Shown here one piece after another: positions 16,220-24,262 of a stretch of 41,097 nucleotides of DNA. Source of the DNA: Clostridia bacterium (GTDB taxonomy: Bacteria; Bacillota; Clostridia; Lachnospirales; Lachnospiraceae); the NCBI GenBank assembly GCA_910574475.1, contig CAJTAT010000011.1, positions 1 through 41,097 on the forward strand. Reading direction: 5' to 3'. The notes under the pieces are model-generated. The model was not told the origin of the DNA and searched no databases. It worked only from the letters and a program-made list of their open reading frames with translations. A program made the translations under genes and the position numbers. Each line of letters opens with the position of its first letter. The first letter of the stretch is position 1.

Positions 16220-16648
16220 ATGGGAGTTCCCTCTGATAACCGTGAAAAGCGTATGGTCGCCATGTTTGACTCGTTCAGCAAGACGGTGGCTCGCAATTTC
16301 AGCAGAAACTTAAAAAGGGCGAAGGAAAACCGGGACAAACACTTTTCAGAAGAACCGATAGACTATATTCTTGAACTTTTAAGCCACGAGGACAGGTATC
16401 CGTCCGACTATTTTGTGCTTTTTGCAGATGGGTTATCCTGCGTGGTCTACAGTGAAACTTTATATAAAGCACTCCTTTCCCTGCCGGAAAAACAGCAGAA
16501 GGTATTGTTGCTTGACTTCTGGTATGATTTGACGGATGAGGAAATTGCAAAAAGAATGGAGGTGACGGTACGCACTGTCTATAATTATAGGCAGCGCGCC
16601 TTTCAGGCAATCAGAATATTTTATGAGCGGGGAAGCTCAGAGACATGA
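16220..16648 (+). CDS. Sigma-70-like factor of a conjugative transposon
   Basis: A 142-residue protein with a C-terminal sigma region 4 helix-turn-helix (LPEKQQKVLLLDFWYDLTDEEIAKRMEVTVRTVYNYRQRA). The N-terminal half (NFSRNLKRAKENRDKHFSEEP) is typical of the small sigma-like proteins encoded beside a short HTH gene in Tn916-like and related elements. The start at 16220 follows AAAGGAGGG; an in-frame extension upstream to 16139 lacks a ribosome site. Its end overlaps the next gene by 26 bp. Confidence 0.85.
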   Translation: MGVPSDNREKRMVAMFDSFSKTVARNFSRNLKRAKENRDKHFSEEPIDYILELLSHEDRYPSDYFVLFADGLSCVVYSETLYKALLSLPEKQQKVLLLDFWYDLTDEEIAKRMEVTVRTVYNYRQRAFQAIRIFYERGSSET

Positions 16649-16865
16649 ATTGAACTATGACCTAATTAAAAGGGCGGTCCACGGAGATGCAGCGGCATTG
16701 GATGAAATACTGCTGTACTATGATGCTTACATCAATTCGATGGTGACCTATGAGACGACCGGCAGGAACGGTGAGATATTCCAGCATATTGATGAAGACA
16801 TGAAAGTCCAGGTGCAGATGAAGCTGGTGGATGCGATCCAGAAAAAATGGAGGGAATTGATATGA
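16623..16865 (+). CDS. Short helix-turn-helix protein of a conjugative transposon
   Basis: An 80-residue protein (LIKRAVHGDAAALDEILLYYDAYINSM) that in clostridial and enterococcal elements follows the small sigma factor. The first half resembles sigma region 2 helices; the pair are thought to act together in element regulation. The start overlaps the sigma gene by 26 bp and its end overlaps the next frame, which suggests coupled translation. Confidence 0.82.
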   Translation: MSGEAQRHELNYDLIKRAVHGDAAALDEILLYYDAYINSMVTYETTGRNGEIFQHIDEDMKVQVQMKLVDAIQKKWRELI

Positions 16866-17056
16866 TATTGCAGCCAGATCTGTTTTCCTTTGCCTACGTC
16901 CCGGACTGGTACATCCAGCTTGACACACTGGCTGAGATGGCACTGCCGGAGCCGTGGCGCTTTCGGAACCCGATCTATTTAACTAAAAATCCGGATACGC
17001 CGATTTTAGAGCGTTATATCCATGCAATCTTTAAAAAGTGGAGGTATGAAGCATGA
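16862..17056 (+). pseudogene. N-terminal stub of a DUF3825-like gene
   Basis: A 64-codon frame, MILQPDLFSFAYVPDWYI, continuing to ERYIHAIFKKWRYEA. It resembles the opening of DUF3825 proteins, which are normally several times longer. The frame ends inside the ribosome-site region of the following conjugation gene (GTGGAGGTATGAAGC), so a deletion has probably fused this gene's 5' part to the next gene's leader. The alternative is a genuinely short protein. Start chosen at 16862; an upstream in-frame ATG (16847) is also possible. Confidence 0.5.
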
Positions 17057-17643
17057 GGAGAAAAGAAAAAAAGGAAGAAAAGCAGAGGCTTTCCACCAGG
17101 CAGCTCATGAATACCAAGGAGGTTACGGATTACAGTCTTACCACCTATGATGGGGATGACCTGGTATATTTTATGATCCGCCCTACCAACCTGTCGGTGC
17201 TTTCCGATACAAATGTAGGAGCAAGGATCTATGCTTTGATGAATGTGCTAAAGGGCGTGGCGGAGATTGAGATGCTGTGTCTAAACAGCAGGGAGAGCTT
17301 TGAGGAAAACAAGAGCTTTCTTAGGAGCCGTATGGAGAAAGAAAAAAATCCGGTGGTGCGAAAGCTGCTGGAAAAGGATCAGAGCTTCTTGGACCGCATC
17401 CAGGTACAGATGGCAACAGCCCGTGAGTTTTTGATCCTGATCCGTCTGCATAGGGATAAGGGACCGGAGGTGTTTTCCTATTTGGATCGAATTGAGAAGT
17501 CCCTAAAGGAGCAGGGCTTTCACGCAAAACGGGCAGGGAGAGAGGACATCAAACGGCTGATGGCGGTGTACTATGAGCAGAACGTGACCAGTGAGCGGTT
17601 TGAGGGCTTTGATGGAGAGAGGTGGATCATTCCGGAGGATTGA
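17053..17643 (+). CDS. Conjugation protein partner of VirB4 (clostridial ICE type)
   Basis: A 196-residue soluble protein: a basic N-terminus, TRQLMNTKEVTDYSLTTYDG, then a long helical region (SFEENKSFLRSRMEKEK; DRIQVQMATAREFLILIRL) and the tail YYEQNVTSERFEGFDGERW. It corresponds to the conserved protein encoded just upstream of the VirB4 ATPase in Firmicute conjugative transposons and resembles a VirB4/TraC N-terminal domain encoded separately. Here a Fic gene with its own promoter separates it from virB4. The start follows GTGGAGG. Confidence 0.7.
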   Translation: MRRKEKKEEKQRLSTRQLMNTKEVTDYSLTTYDGDDLVYFMIRPTNLSVLSDTNVGARIYALMNVLKGVAEIEMLCLNSRESFEENKSFLRSRMEKEKNPVVRKLLEKDQSFLDRIQVQMATAREFLILIRLHRDKGPEVFSYLDRIEKSLKEQGFHAKRAGREDIKRLMAVYYEQNVTSERFEGFDGERWIIPED

Positions 17644-17655
17644 TGGAAAAGTGGA

Positions 17656-17683
17656 TTGCTATTGGAGAAAAATGTGGTATACT
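17656..17683 (+). promoter_or_regulatory. Promoter of the fic gene
   Basis: TTGCTA (17656-17661), 16-bp spacer, TATACT (17678-17683), about 40 bp before the Fic start. An independent promoter inside the conjugation operon marks fic as an inserted cargo gene. Confidence 0.6.
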
Positions 17684-17723
17684 TTGAAGGAAGATAAAAA
17701 AGGAAGGGAAGGGAGGGAGAGAC

Positions 17724-18473
17724 TTGCAATATGAGGAATTACTTCGCAAACGAGACGCATACCAAAAGGGAAAAAACCTGATTCCGGAGCTTACGATTAC
17801 AAGCTTTGAGCGTGCATTCGAAATCGAATATACCCATAACTCCACAGCCATTGAGGGAAATACTCTGACACTGATGGAAACAAAGCTGGTTTTAGAGGAC
17901 CGGATCAGTGTAGGAGGGAAGGAACTGCGAGAGATTTACGAGCAGGTAAATCATCAGAAAGCCTTTCGCTATGTAAAGGACTGTATTGCCCAGGCACTCC
18001 CTTTGGATGAAAAGATTGTAAAGGACATCCATGCCATGCTGATGGAACATATTTTAGTAGGCGGTGTTTATCGAAATGTGGATGTTTATATTTCAGGTGC
18101 GGAGCATACGCCGCCATCTCCAAATGAGATGTATCGCCAGGTGAAGGATTTCTATGGGGATTTGACTTGGAAGGGCAGCCAGTTAAACCCAATTGAGCTG
18201 GCTGCATGGACCCATGCGGAATTTGTGAAAATCCATCCATTTCCAGACGGGAACGGCAGGACATCCCGACTGATTATGAATTATCAGCTCATGGCTAACG
18301 GGTTTGTGCCGGTTTCCATTGCCAAAGAAAACAGGCTGGAATATTTCAATACCTTGGAAGCTTATGCGGTACTAGGAGAGATAACACCCTTTGCGGAAAT
18401 GATTGCGGAGCTGGAGAATCAACAGCTCGATCAATATCTTTCCATGATTGAGCAGGCTCAGAGGATGGATTAA
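17724..18473 (+). CDS. Fic-family AMP-transferase (self-inhibited type)
   Basis: A 249-residue Fic protein. The catalytic motif HPFPDGNGRTSR starts at His171. The inhibitory helix motif (S/T)xxxE(G/N) is present near the N-terminus as STAIEGN (residues 40-46), so this is a class II enzyme whose Glu44 blocks ATP. YISGAEHTPPSPNEM is the flap. Such proteins AMPylate, or de-AMPylate, hydroxyls on protein targets. The start is TTG, placed after GGGAGGGAGA; no in-frame ATG fits. It has its own promoter and a terminator-like hairpin, so it is a self-contained cargo gene between two conjugation genes. No antitoxin-like partner is seen, consistent with built-in inhibition. Confidence 0.9.
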   Translation: MQYEELLRKRDAYQKGKNLIPELTITSFERAFEIEYTHNSTAIEGNTLTLMETKLVLEDRISVGGKELREIYEQVNHQKAFRYVKDCIAQALPLDEKIVKDIHAMLMEHILVGGVYRNVDVYISGAEHTPPSPNEMYRQVKDFYGDLTWKGSQLNPIELAAWTHAEFVKIHPFPDGNGRTSRLIMNYQLMANGFVPVSIAKENRLEYFNTLEAYAVLGEITPFAEMIAELENQQLDQYLSMIEQAQRMD

Positions 18474-18510
18474 AAGTTGTCTTAAAGAAGTAAAAAGATT
18501 TTAAAAGAGC

Positions 18511-18541
18511 GTCAGGTGTGTAAAAGCATCAGGCGCTTTTT
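18511..18541 (+). terminator. Terminator after fic
   Basis: An imperfect stem from AAGAGCGTCAGGTG to CATCAGGCGCTTTTT with a TTTTT tail, between fic and virB4. It should end the fic transcript and reduce read-through into virB4. Confidence 0.55.
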
Positions 18542-18603
18542 GTATGGGAGAAAAAAGTAAGTATGCGAAAAGTATTGAAGAGGGAAATGGAGGAGAACAG
18601 CCA

Positions 18604-20433
18604 TTGAAAAATACAACTATGGACCAGTTTTTGGAGCCGGAGGATGTAAGAGTGCAGGAATTCCTGGATATGATTGCCCCTTCGGTGGTGAAATTTCATA
18701 CGGATCATTTTATCTGTGGCAATACCTTCCGGTGCGTCTGGGCTCTTCGGGAGTACCCCACCGCAACGGAGGAGCAGGCGATTTTAAAGCGCTTAGGAGA
18801 AAAGGATGGCGTAACCTTACGCATCTATACCCGGCATGTCAATGCTGCCGAGGAGAAGAAAATCATCAGCAATGCAGCCAGCAAGAACCGGATGGAACGG
18901 GCTAATACCAATGACCTTCAGCAGACGGTGATGGCGGAGAGCAACCTGCAGGATGTGGCCACTATCGTGGCCCAGACCCACCGAAACCGGGAGCCGCTTT
19001 TGCATACGGCTGTTTACCTGGAGCTGTCATCAAATGATTACAACGGGCTGAAGCTTTTGCAGACCGAGGTCTTGACCGAGCTTATCCGCTCCAAGCTAAA
19101 TGTGGATCGATTGCTTTTGCGCCAACAGCAGGGCTTTCAGTCCGTGATGCCAAGCGGAAGAAATGTGTTTCGGGACCAGTTTGAGAGGGTATTGCCAGCC
19201 AGCAGCGTAGCCAATCTATATCCCTTTAACTACAGCGGAAAGACCGATCCCCAGGGCTTCTATGTGGGCAGAGATAAGTTTGGCAGTAACATCCTCATAG
19301 ATTTTAATCAGAGAGCGGAGGACAAAACAAACGGTTCCATCTTGATTCTGGGCAATTCCGGACAGGGAAAATCATACCTGCTAAAGCTCATTCTCTGCAA
19401 TCTTCGGGAAGCAGGCATGCACGTTATCTGCCTCGATCCGGAGATGGAGTATGAGGATTTGACCAACAACCTAAAGGGCTGCTTTATTGACCTTATGGGA
19501 GGAACATATATCATCAATCCCTTAGAGCCAAAGGTATGGGACGAAGGAGATGATCCGGAAGATTTGGACGCGCCGGAAGCCTTTCGATTAAGGAGCCGCT
19601 TAAGCCAGCACATCAGCTTTTTAAAGGATTTCTTCCGCAGCTACAAGGACTTTACGGATCGAGAGATTGATGTGATAGAGATTCTTTTGCAGAGGCTGTA
19701 TGAAAGCTTTGGAATTACGGATCAAACGGACTTTCGGAGGCTGCCTTCCGAGGACTACCCCATTCTTTCGGATCTGTATGAATTTATAGAAAAAGAATAT
19801 CAGGAGTTTGATAAAAACAGGAGGCAGCTTTATACGGCGGAACTGCTGCAGAGCATTCTTCTTGGTCTTCATTCCATGTGTAAGGGAGCGGAATCAAAGT
19901 TTTTTAACGGGTATACCAACATCACAGATTCCAGCTTTATTACCTTTGGCGTAAAAGGACTTCTGCAGGCAAGCAAGAGCCTGAAAAACGCGCTGCTCTT
20001 TAATGTCCTTTCTTACATGAGCAATGAGCTCCTTACCACAGGAAATACGGCGGCCAGCTTGGATGAGTTTTATCTGTTCCTGTCCAACCTGACGGCAGTG
20101 GAGTATGTGCGCAACTTTATGAAACGGGTAAGAAAAAAGAATTCCGCTGTGATACTGGCCAGTCAGAACCTGGAGGACTTTAACATTGAAGGTATCCGGG
20201 AGTATACCAAGCCTCTGTTCTCCATTCCTACCCACCAGTTTCTTTTTAATGCTGGTGCCATTGATGAGAAGTTCTATATCGAAACGCTGCAGCTGGAGCA
20301 AAGCGAGTTCTCCCTGATCCGCTATCCCCAGAGGGGCGTGTGCCTTTATAAATGTGGCAATGAGCGCTATAACCTGATGGTCACGGCTCCGGACTACAAG
20401 GCCAGGCTGTTTGGAAAAGCAGGGGGACGCTAA
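18604..20433 (+). CDS. VirB4-like conjugation ATPase
   Basis: A 609-residue ATPase of the type IV secretion VirB4/TraC family, the motor of the conjugation pore. The Walker A GNSGQGKS is at about residues 249-256, DPEMEYEDL follows, and a Walker B-like SLDEFYLFL lies near 485. FICGNTFRCVWALREYP is the conserved N-terminal domain start. I place the start at TTG 18604, 8 nt after GGAGGAG; an in-frame ATG at 18544 lacks a ribosome site and runs through the terminator tail. It is short compared with ~800-residue VirB4 proteins, because part of the N-terminal domain is probably supplied by the 196-residue gene upstream. Confidence 0.88.
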   Translation: MKNTTMDQFLEPEDVRVQEFLDMIAPSVVKFHTDHFICGNTFRCVWALREYPTATEEQAILKRLGEKDGVTLRIYTRHVNAAEEKKIISNAASKNRMERANTNDLQQTVMAESNLQDVATIVAQTHRNREPLLHTAVYLELSSNDYNGLKLLQTEVLTELIRSKLNVDRLLLRQQQGFQSVMPSGRNVFRDQFERVLPASSVANLYPFNYSGKTDPQGFYVGRDKFGSNILIDFNQRAEDKTNGSILILGNSGQGKSYLLKLILCNLREAGMHVICLDPEMEYEDLTNNLKGCFIDLMGGTYIINPLEPKVWDEGDDPEDLDAPEAFRLRSRLSQHISFLKDFFRSYKDFTDREIDVIEILLQRLYESFGITDQTDFRRLPSEDYPILSDLYEFIEKEYQEFDKNRRQLYTAELLQSILLGLHSMCKGAESKFFNGYTNITDSSFITFGVKGLLQASKSLKNALLFNVLSYMSNELLTTGNTAASLDEFYLFLSNLTAVEYVRNFMKRVRKKNSAVILASQNLEDFNIEGIREYTKPLFSIPTHQFLFNAGAIDEKFYIETLQLEQSEFSLIRYPQRGVCLYKCGNERYNLMVTAPDYKARLFGKAGGR

Positions 20434-20545
20434 AGGAGAAAGGGGTAGCCTGTATCGGAAATTGATCTAGGAGACAGGAGAAAAGCAGGGGCAGATATAC
20501 CATTTAAAGCGAATCGATAAAGATGCTCAAGAGAGGAGGCTATGG

Positions 20546-21625
20546 GTGGAAATACAGGAGCAGAAATTCGGCATTGAGATTGAGCTGACCGGAATCACCA
20601 GGCGGCATGCGGCAGAGGTAGCGGCGGAATATTTTGGAACACAGCCCTATTATATTGGGAGCTTTTATAATGCTTACGCGGCAAGAGACGACAAAGATCG
20701 GCAGTGGAAATTTATGAATGATGCAAGCATTAGGCCGGAAAAAAGGGTAAACAGACAGAGAGTAAGCGCAGATGGGGAATACAAGACCGAGATAGTGAGT
20801 CCCATTTGCCAATACGAGGATATCCCGGTCATTCAGGAACTGATTCGTAAGCTGCGAAAGCAAGGAGCCATTACCAATGCCAGCTGTGGCATCCATGTGC
20901 ACATCGATGCCTCTCCCTTTGATGCCAGAACTCTTCGGAACATCACCAATATCATGGCTGCAAAGGAGGACTTGATTTATAAAGCGCTTCAAGTAACGGT
21001 GGATCGGAAACGCCGGTTCTGTCAGCCGGTGGAGCAGCGCTTTTTAGAGGAGCTAAACAGGAAAAAACCAAAGAGCATAGGGGAGATGGAGGGCATTTGG
21101 TATAACGGCAGGAGCCATAGGGATGACCACTACCATGACAGCCGGTATCACTGCTTGAACCTTCATAGCGTCTTTCAGAAGGGAACCATAGAATTCCGTC
21201 TGTTTAACGGGACCACCCATGCAGGAAAAATCAAGGCATACATTCAGCTTTGCCTGGCCATTGGTGATCAGGCACTAAACCAAAGCTGTGCCAGCCGCAG
21301 GAAAACCCAGGCGGTAAATGAGAAGTATACCTTTCGTACCTGGCTTTTAAGGCTTGGTTTAAACGGGGATGAATTTAAGACCGCACGGCTTCATCTGCTG
21401 GCCCATCTGGACGGCTGCATTGCCTGGCGTGATCCGGCTCAAGCGCTTGCCCAGAAAGAGAGGATGCGGCAAAAGCGGGAAAAAGAAATGGCAGGCCGGA
21501 TGGAAGAAGCTTCCGGAGGAGAGCAGATGGAGACGGAAAGTAGCATAGAAGCTATGGGAGAATCCCATAACGGGGTAGAAGAAAGAGCCGGGGAAGTATC
21601 CTCGGCTTTTACGATATCCATGTAG
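20546..21625 (+). CDS. Amidoligase-family protein
   Basis: A 359-residue protein of the COOH-NH2 ligase fold related to glutamine synthetase. Signature residues are FGIEIELTG (8-16), CGIHVHID (114-121) and GTIEFRLFNGT (about 213-223), which supply Mg-ATP ligands. The family is thought to form amide bonds on small peptides or glutamate-like substrates and commonly occurs beside gamma-glutamylcyclotransferase genes, as here (50 bp gap). The start is GTG, 7 nt after GAGAGGAGG. The last ~60 residues (ERMRQKREKEMAGRMEEA) are charged and low complexity. The substrate and its role in conjugation are unknown. Confidence 0.87.
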   Translation: MEIQEQKFGIEIELTGITRRHAAEVAAEYFGTQPYYIGSFYNAYAARDDKDRQWKFMNDASIRPEKRVNRQRVSADGEYKTEIVSPICQYEDIPVIQELIRKLRKQGAITNASCGIHVHIDASPFDARTLRNITNIMAAKEDLIYKALQVTVDRKRRFCQPVEQRFLEELNRKKPKSIGEMEGIWYNGRSHRDDHYHDSRYHCLNLHSVFQKGTIEFRLFNGTTHAGKIKAYIQLCLAIGDQALNQSCASRRKTQAVNEKYTFRTWLLRLGLNGDEFKTARLHLLAHLDGCIAWRDPAQALAQKERMRQKREKEMAGRMEEASGGEQMETESSIEAMGESHNGVEERAGEVSSAFTISM

Positions 21626-21675
21626 CTTATGAACGAAAGACTTTTCCAGTAAATCAATAGTAGGAGAAAAAGGAA

Positions 21676-22182
21676 ATGAAGAAGAAAACGGAACGGTTAT
21701 ACATTGCATATGGGAGCAACTTAAACCGGCCCCAAATGGAGCGCCGATGTCCTGGAGCATCCGTTGCAGGCATTAGTGAGGTGGCGGATTATGAATTGCT
21801 ATTTCGAAATGTCGCCACGATAGAACCCAGGAAAGGGGCCAAGGTTCCGGTTGTGCTTTGGCAGATTACACCGGAGGATGAGAGGGCGCTTGACCGTTAT
21901 GAAGGCTGGCCAAGGCTTTACCGCAAGGAAATGATGGAGCTTGAACTGGAAGGAAAGCCGGTGTCTGCCATGGTGTATGTGATGAACGAGGGGCGAAAAG
22001 CGGATCTGCCTGCCAGCTATTATTATGATGTGATTTCGGAAGGGTATCAGACCTTTGGCTTTGATGAAAAGGTATTGGAGCAGGCGGTGGGCAGGACTAT
22101 GGAGCTGATAAAGCAGGAGGCAGCGCTTGAGGAAGTGGCTACACCGGAAGAGGTGCGCCCCTTTAGCAGTCCTCAGATGTAA
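21676..22182 (+). CDS. Gamma-glutamylcyclotransferase-like (AIG2/GGCT) protein
   Basis: A 168-residue GGCT-fold protein. The substrate loop is YIAYGSNLNRPQM (9-21), and the catalytic glutamate is expected in ALDRYEGWPRLYRKE. Such enzymes release 5-oxoproline from gamma-glutamyl amines. Directly behind an amidoligase, it may cleave or proofread the amide bond the ligase makes. The ATG follows AGGAGAAAAAGGA. It is part of the transposon operon. Confidence 0.88.
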   Translation: MKKKTERLYIAYGSNLNRPQMERRCPGASVAGISEVADYELLFRNVATIEPRKGAKVPVVLWQITPEDERALDRYEGWPRLYRKEMMELELEGKPVSAMVYVMNEGRKADLPASYYYDVISEGYQTFGFDEKVLEQAVGRTMELIKQEAALEEVATPEEVRPFSSPQM

Positions 22183-22216
22183 GGGGAAACGATAGGAAAG
22201 AAAGGAGATGAAAGCG

Positions 22217-23251
22217 ATGGCAGCATCTGCGGCACTTACATTGGTGGCAAAGGCTGCAGCAGCGGCAGCTACAGATAAACGTGGAAGAACCGCTTTGCTT
22301 TCCATTTTGGCTGCGGTTCTTCTGCCGTTTCTTTTGGTAACATTTCTTTTATTGAGCCTTTTAGATGGGACAAGCACCCATAATGTATCGGCAGTGGAGC
22401 TTACCTTTCATGGAGGAAGTCTGTCCGAACAGATACCAAGGGAGTATCAGGGGTATATCGAAGATATGCGAAGGAGCTTTCAAGCCTTGGACGATTTGAT
22501 TGCCGGAGTAGATAACCTGGAGGGAGGAGAGATAGTCGGGAACAGGGTAAAGGCTTATTTTTATGCGGTGTATTTTGGAGAGGAGCAGCCATCCAGGAGA
22601 GCGCAGAGGGAATTCCTTGACTGCTTTTTACGCTATGAAGAACGCACACGAATCGTAGAAAATGAAGATGGAACCACCAGAGAGGAGACCTATATGGTCG
22701 CTATTTTTCTTACGGATCAGAATGAAATCTGTACGAACCTAAGCAGCTTTCTGGGAACGCCTTTGACCGATGAGGGTCGTGCCAATGCCCAGCGGATCTA
22801 TACGATAGCGGTCTATGGCAAGGGAGGTCCTGGCAGCTTGGAAGCGGGACCGGCCATGAGTGAAGGAAGCTATGAGGCCCTCATTGCGGAGGCTGTGAAG
22901 TATATCGGCTACCCCTATGTATGGGGAGGCTCCTCTCCAGCTACCTCTTTCGACTGCAGCGGATATATCTGTTGGATCTTCACACATTCCGGCATTGCAA
23001 CCTTTCCCAGGACATCCGCAGGAGGACTTTATGAGCAGTGTGCGATAGTACCAAGAGAAGAAGCAAGGCCGGGAGACCTGATATTTTTTACAGGAACCTA
23101 TGCATCCGCAGGGCCGGTAAGCCATGTGGGATTGTATGTAGGGAATGGGAAAATGCTGCATGCGGGGAATCCTATAGGCTACGGAGACCTTAATTCAACT
23201 TACTGGCGTGTTCATTACTACGCTACGGGCCGCCTGCCGGGAATTCCTTAG
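22217..23251 (+). CDS. NlpC/P60 cell-wall hydrolase of the conjugation system
   Basis: A 344-residue protein with an N-terminal membrane helix (LLSILAAVLLPFLLVTFLLLSLL), a middle extracellular domain, and a C-terminal NlpC/P60 (C40) peptidase. The catalytic Cys247 is in FDCSGY and His303 in SHVGLYVG, after the typical GYPYVWGG entry. Such enzymes cut stem peptides so that the conjugation channel can pass the wall. The ATG at 22217 is spaced correctly from AAAGGAG; the one at 22208 overlaps it. The middle domain is where related proteins carry a lysozyme-like fold, which I cannot confirm. Confidence 0.87.
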   Translation: MAASAALTLVAKAAAAAATDKRGRTALLSILAAVLLPFLLVTFLLLSLLDGTSTHNVSAVELTFHGGSLSEQIPREYQGYIEDMRRSFQALDDLIAGVDNLEGGEIVGNRVKAYFYAVYFGEEQPSRRAQREFLDCFLRYEERTRIVENEDGTTREETYMVAIFLTDQNEICTNLSSFLGTPLTDEGRANAQRIYTIAVYGKGGPGSLEAGPAMSEGSYEALIAEAVKYIGYPYVWGGSSPATSFDCSGYICWIFTHSGIATFPRTSAGGLYEQCAIVPREEARPGDLIFFTGTYASAGPVSHVGLYVGNGKMLHAGNPIGYGDLNSTYWRVHYYATGRLPGIP

Positions 23252-23296
23252 ATAAAAAGATGGTGAAACATTTCAAGAATGGAGGCAGATAAGAAA

Positions 23297-23539
23297 ATGA
23301 AAAACACGACACTAACTATGAGCTTTAACGCAGATCGACTGGATGCTTTGACCTATCATATGGGAAAGAAGGAGGCAGATTTACAGGAAGAGCTAAAAGA
23401 CTATCTTCAGAAGCTCTATGAGAAATATGTTCCCCAGGCAATGGTGATCTCCATCGTGTTGTCCTCCTGTTCAGATTTGGGTTTTGTGGAATCTGAACAG
23501 GGGGAGGGGAGCGGCACCGGAGTACGATGCCGCGACTAA
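23297..23539 (+). pseudogene. Small conjugative-element protein, 3' end replaced
   Basis: The frame opens with MKNTTLTMSFNADRLDALTY and continues through LQEELKDYLQKLYEKYVP, a pattern of short transposon proteins (DUF6103-like) that follow the NlpC gene. After about residue 47 (near 23436) the sequence becomes unlike the family (QAMVISIVLSSCSD, then EGSGTGVRCRD), so the conjugative element is probably cut here and joined to foreign DNA. The start at 23297 has GGAGG upstream at slightly long spacing. Confidence 0.5.
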
Positions 23540-23549
23540 GCAACAGAAA

Positions 23550-23580
23550 TGCACCTGTCTGAAAGATGCAGACAGGTGCA
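23550..23580. terminator. 12-bp perfect hairpin at the element edge
   Basis: TGCACCTGTCTG (23550-23561) pairs perfectly with CAGACAGGTGCA (23569-23580) around a 7-nt loop. There is no strong T run on either side. It lies just after the truncated small protein, so it may be a terminator shared by converging transcripts. Confidence 0.55.
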
Positions 23581-23599
23581 TTGGAATTGAAACAGCTAT

Positions 23600-23710
23600 T
23601 TAGATGATTGGACAGTTCATACTCATGGATGGAAGACTCCCAAGCGGTGGCCTGGCTTTTTTTGACGGTACGACATCTATCCGATGCGGTCGAATTGCTA
23701 TGTGTTTCAT
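23600..23710 (-). CDS. Possible 36-residue protein, ribosome site in a hairpin loop
   Basis: On the minus strand AACAGGAGG lies 8 nt before ATG, opening a 36-codon frame (MKHIAIRPHRIDVVPSKKAR, ending SMSMNCPII). The ribosome site sits in the loop of a 6-bp stem, CGGCTA/TAGCCG. It is not recognised; it may be a small peptide gene or a stub of a longer gene. A plus-strand frame of similar length covers the same bases but lacks a ribosome site. Confidence 0.3.
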   Translation of the reverse strand: MKHIAIRPHRIDVVPSKKARPPLGSLPSMSMNCPII

Positions 23711-23744
23711 AGCGGCTACCTCCTGTTAGCCGCCAGTTCCACAG

Positions 23745-23789
23745 AAAATCGGACGGCGGCTTTCGTCATCGAAAACCGCCGTCCGATTT
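23745..23789 (-). terminator. Terminator of the efflux operon
   Basis: A 13-bp perfect stem, AATCGGACGGCGG with CCGCCGTCCGATT, and a 16-nt loop. It lies about 105 bp beyond the stop codon of the DtxR-type gene, in the direction of its transcription, with AT-rich flanks on both sides. Between it and the gene a weaker CCAACGG/CCGTTGG stem is present near 23828. Confidence 0.65.
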
Positions 23790-23893
23790 AGCATCGTGTG
23801 AATTGGGCGCAGGAAATTATCTGCCTCGACCAACGGTTTTTTTCTTTCCCCGTTGGGGGCAGTCAATTTGCGTAACAGCAAAACCAATGTGCG

Positions 23894-24262
23894 CTAATTG
23901 GTTTTCTGCGCTTTTTCTTTCAGTTTTTGAAAAGATATATCGCTGATTGCGTGTTCTATTTGGTGAGCATCCTGTTCCGCCGTTTCCTGATCGACACCAG
24001 CAGCGATCAACTGCTCCATGAAAAACTGATGGCGTTCGTAAATCTTTTCGGCAATCGTTTGTCCCGTGTCGGTTAAGCAAAGACAACCGGTTTCATCTAC
24101 AGTCAGGAAACCGCCAGCCCGCAGATTCTTTACCGCATGGCTGACACTCGCTTTTGAATATCCCATATATCCAGCAAGGTCAACCGATCTGACACTCCCT
24201 CGCCTTTGTTGGAGTATCAAAATGGCCTCTAAATAGTCCTCCGAGGATTTACCTAATGTCAG
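23894..24262 (-). CDS. DtxR/MntR-type metal-dependent repressor, non-ATG start
   Basis: A DtxR-family regulator: winged HTH (VDLAGYMGYSKASVSHAVKNL, then GGFLTVDETGCLCLTDTG) and the metal-site helix ERHQFFMEQLIAAGVDQETAEQDAHQIEHAIS with the usual His/Glu/Asp/Cys-region ligands. The conserved start TLGKSSEDYLEAILILQQ is in frame but preceded by CTG, not ATG. That CTG overlaps the MATE stop (CTGA) and lies behind GGAGGTGA, so I extend the gene to 24262 (122 residues). A TTG at 24220 would cut off the conserved start. The C-terminal SH3-like domain is absent. It probably regulates the transport genes with which it is coupled. Confidence 0.8.
   Translation of the reverse strand: MTLGKSSEDYLEAILILQQRRGSVRSVDLAGYMGYSKASVSHAVKNLRAGGFLTVDETGCLCLTDTGQTIAEKIYERHQFFMEQLIAAGVDQETAEQDAHQIEHAISDISFQKLKEKAQKTN

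Noticed and set aside
22199..22377. Minus-strand frame over the start of the NlpC gene
   Set aside because: It covers a membrane-helix coding region with biased codons; no ribosome site and no family resemblance.
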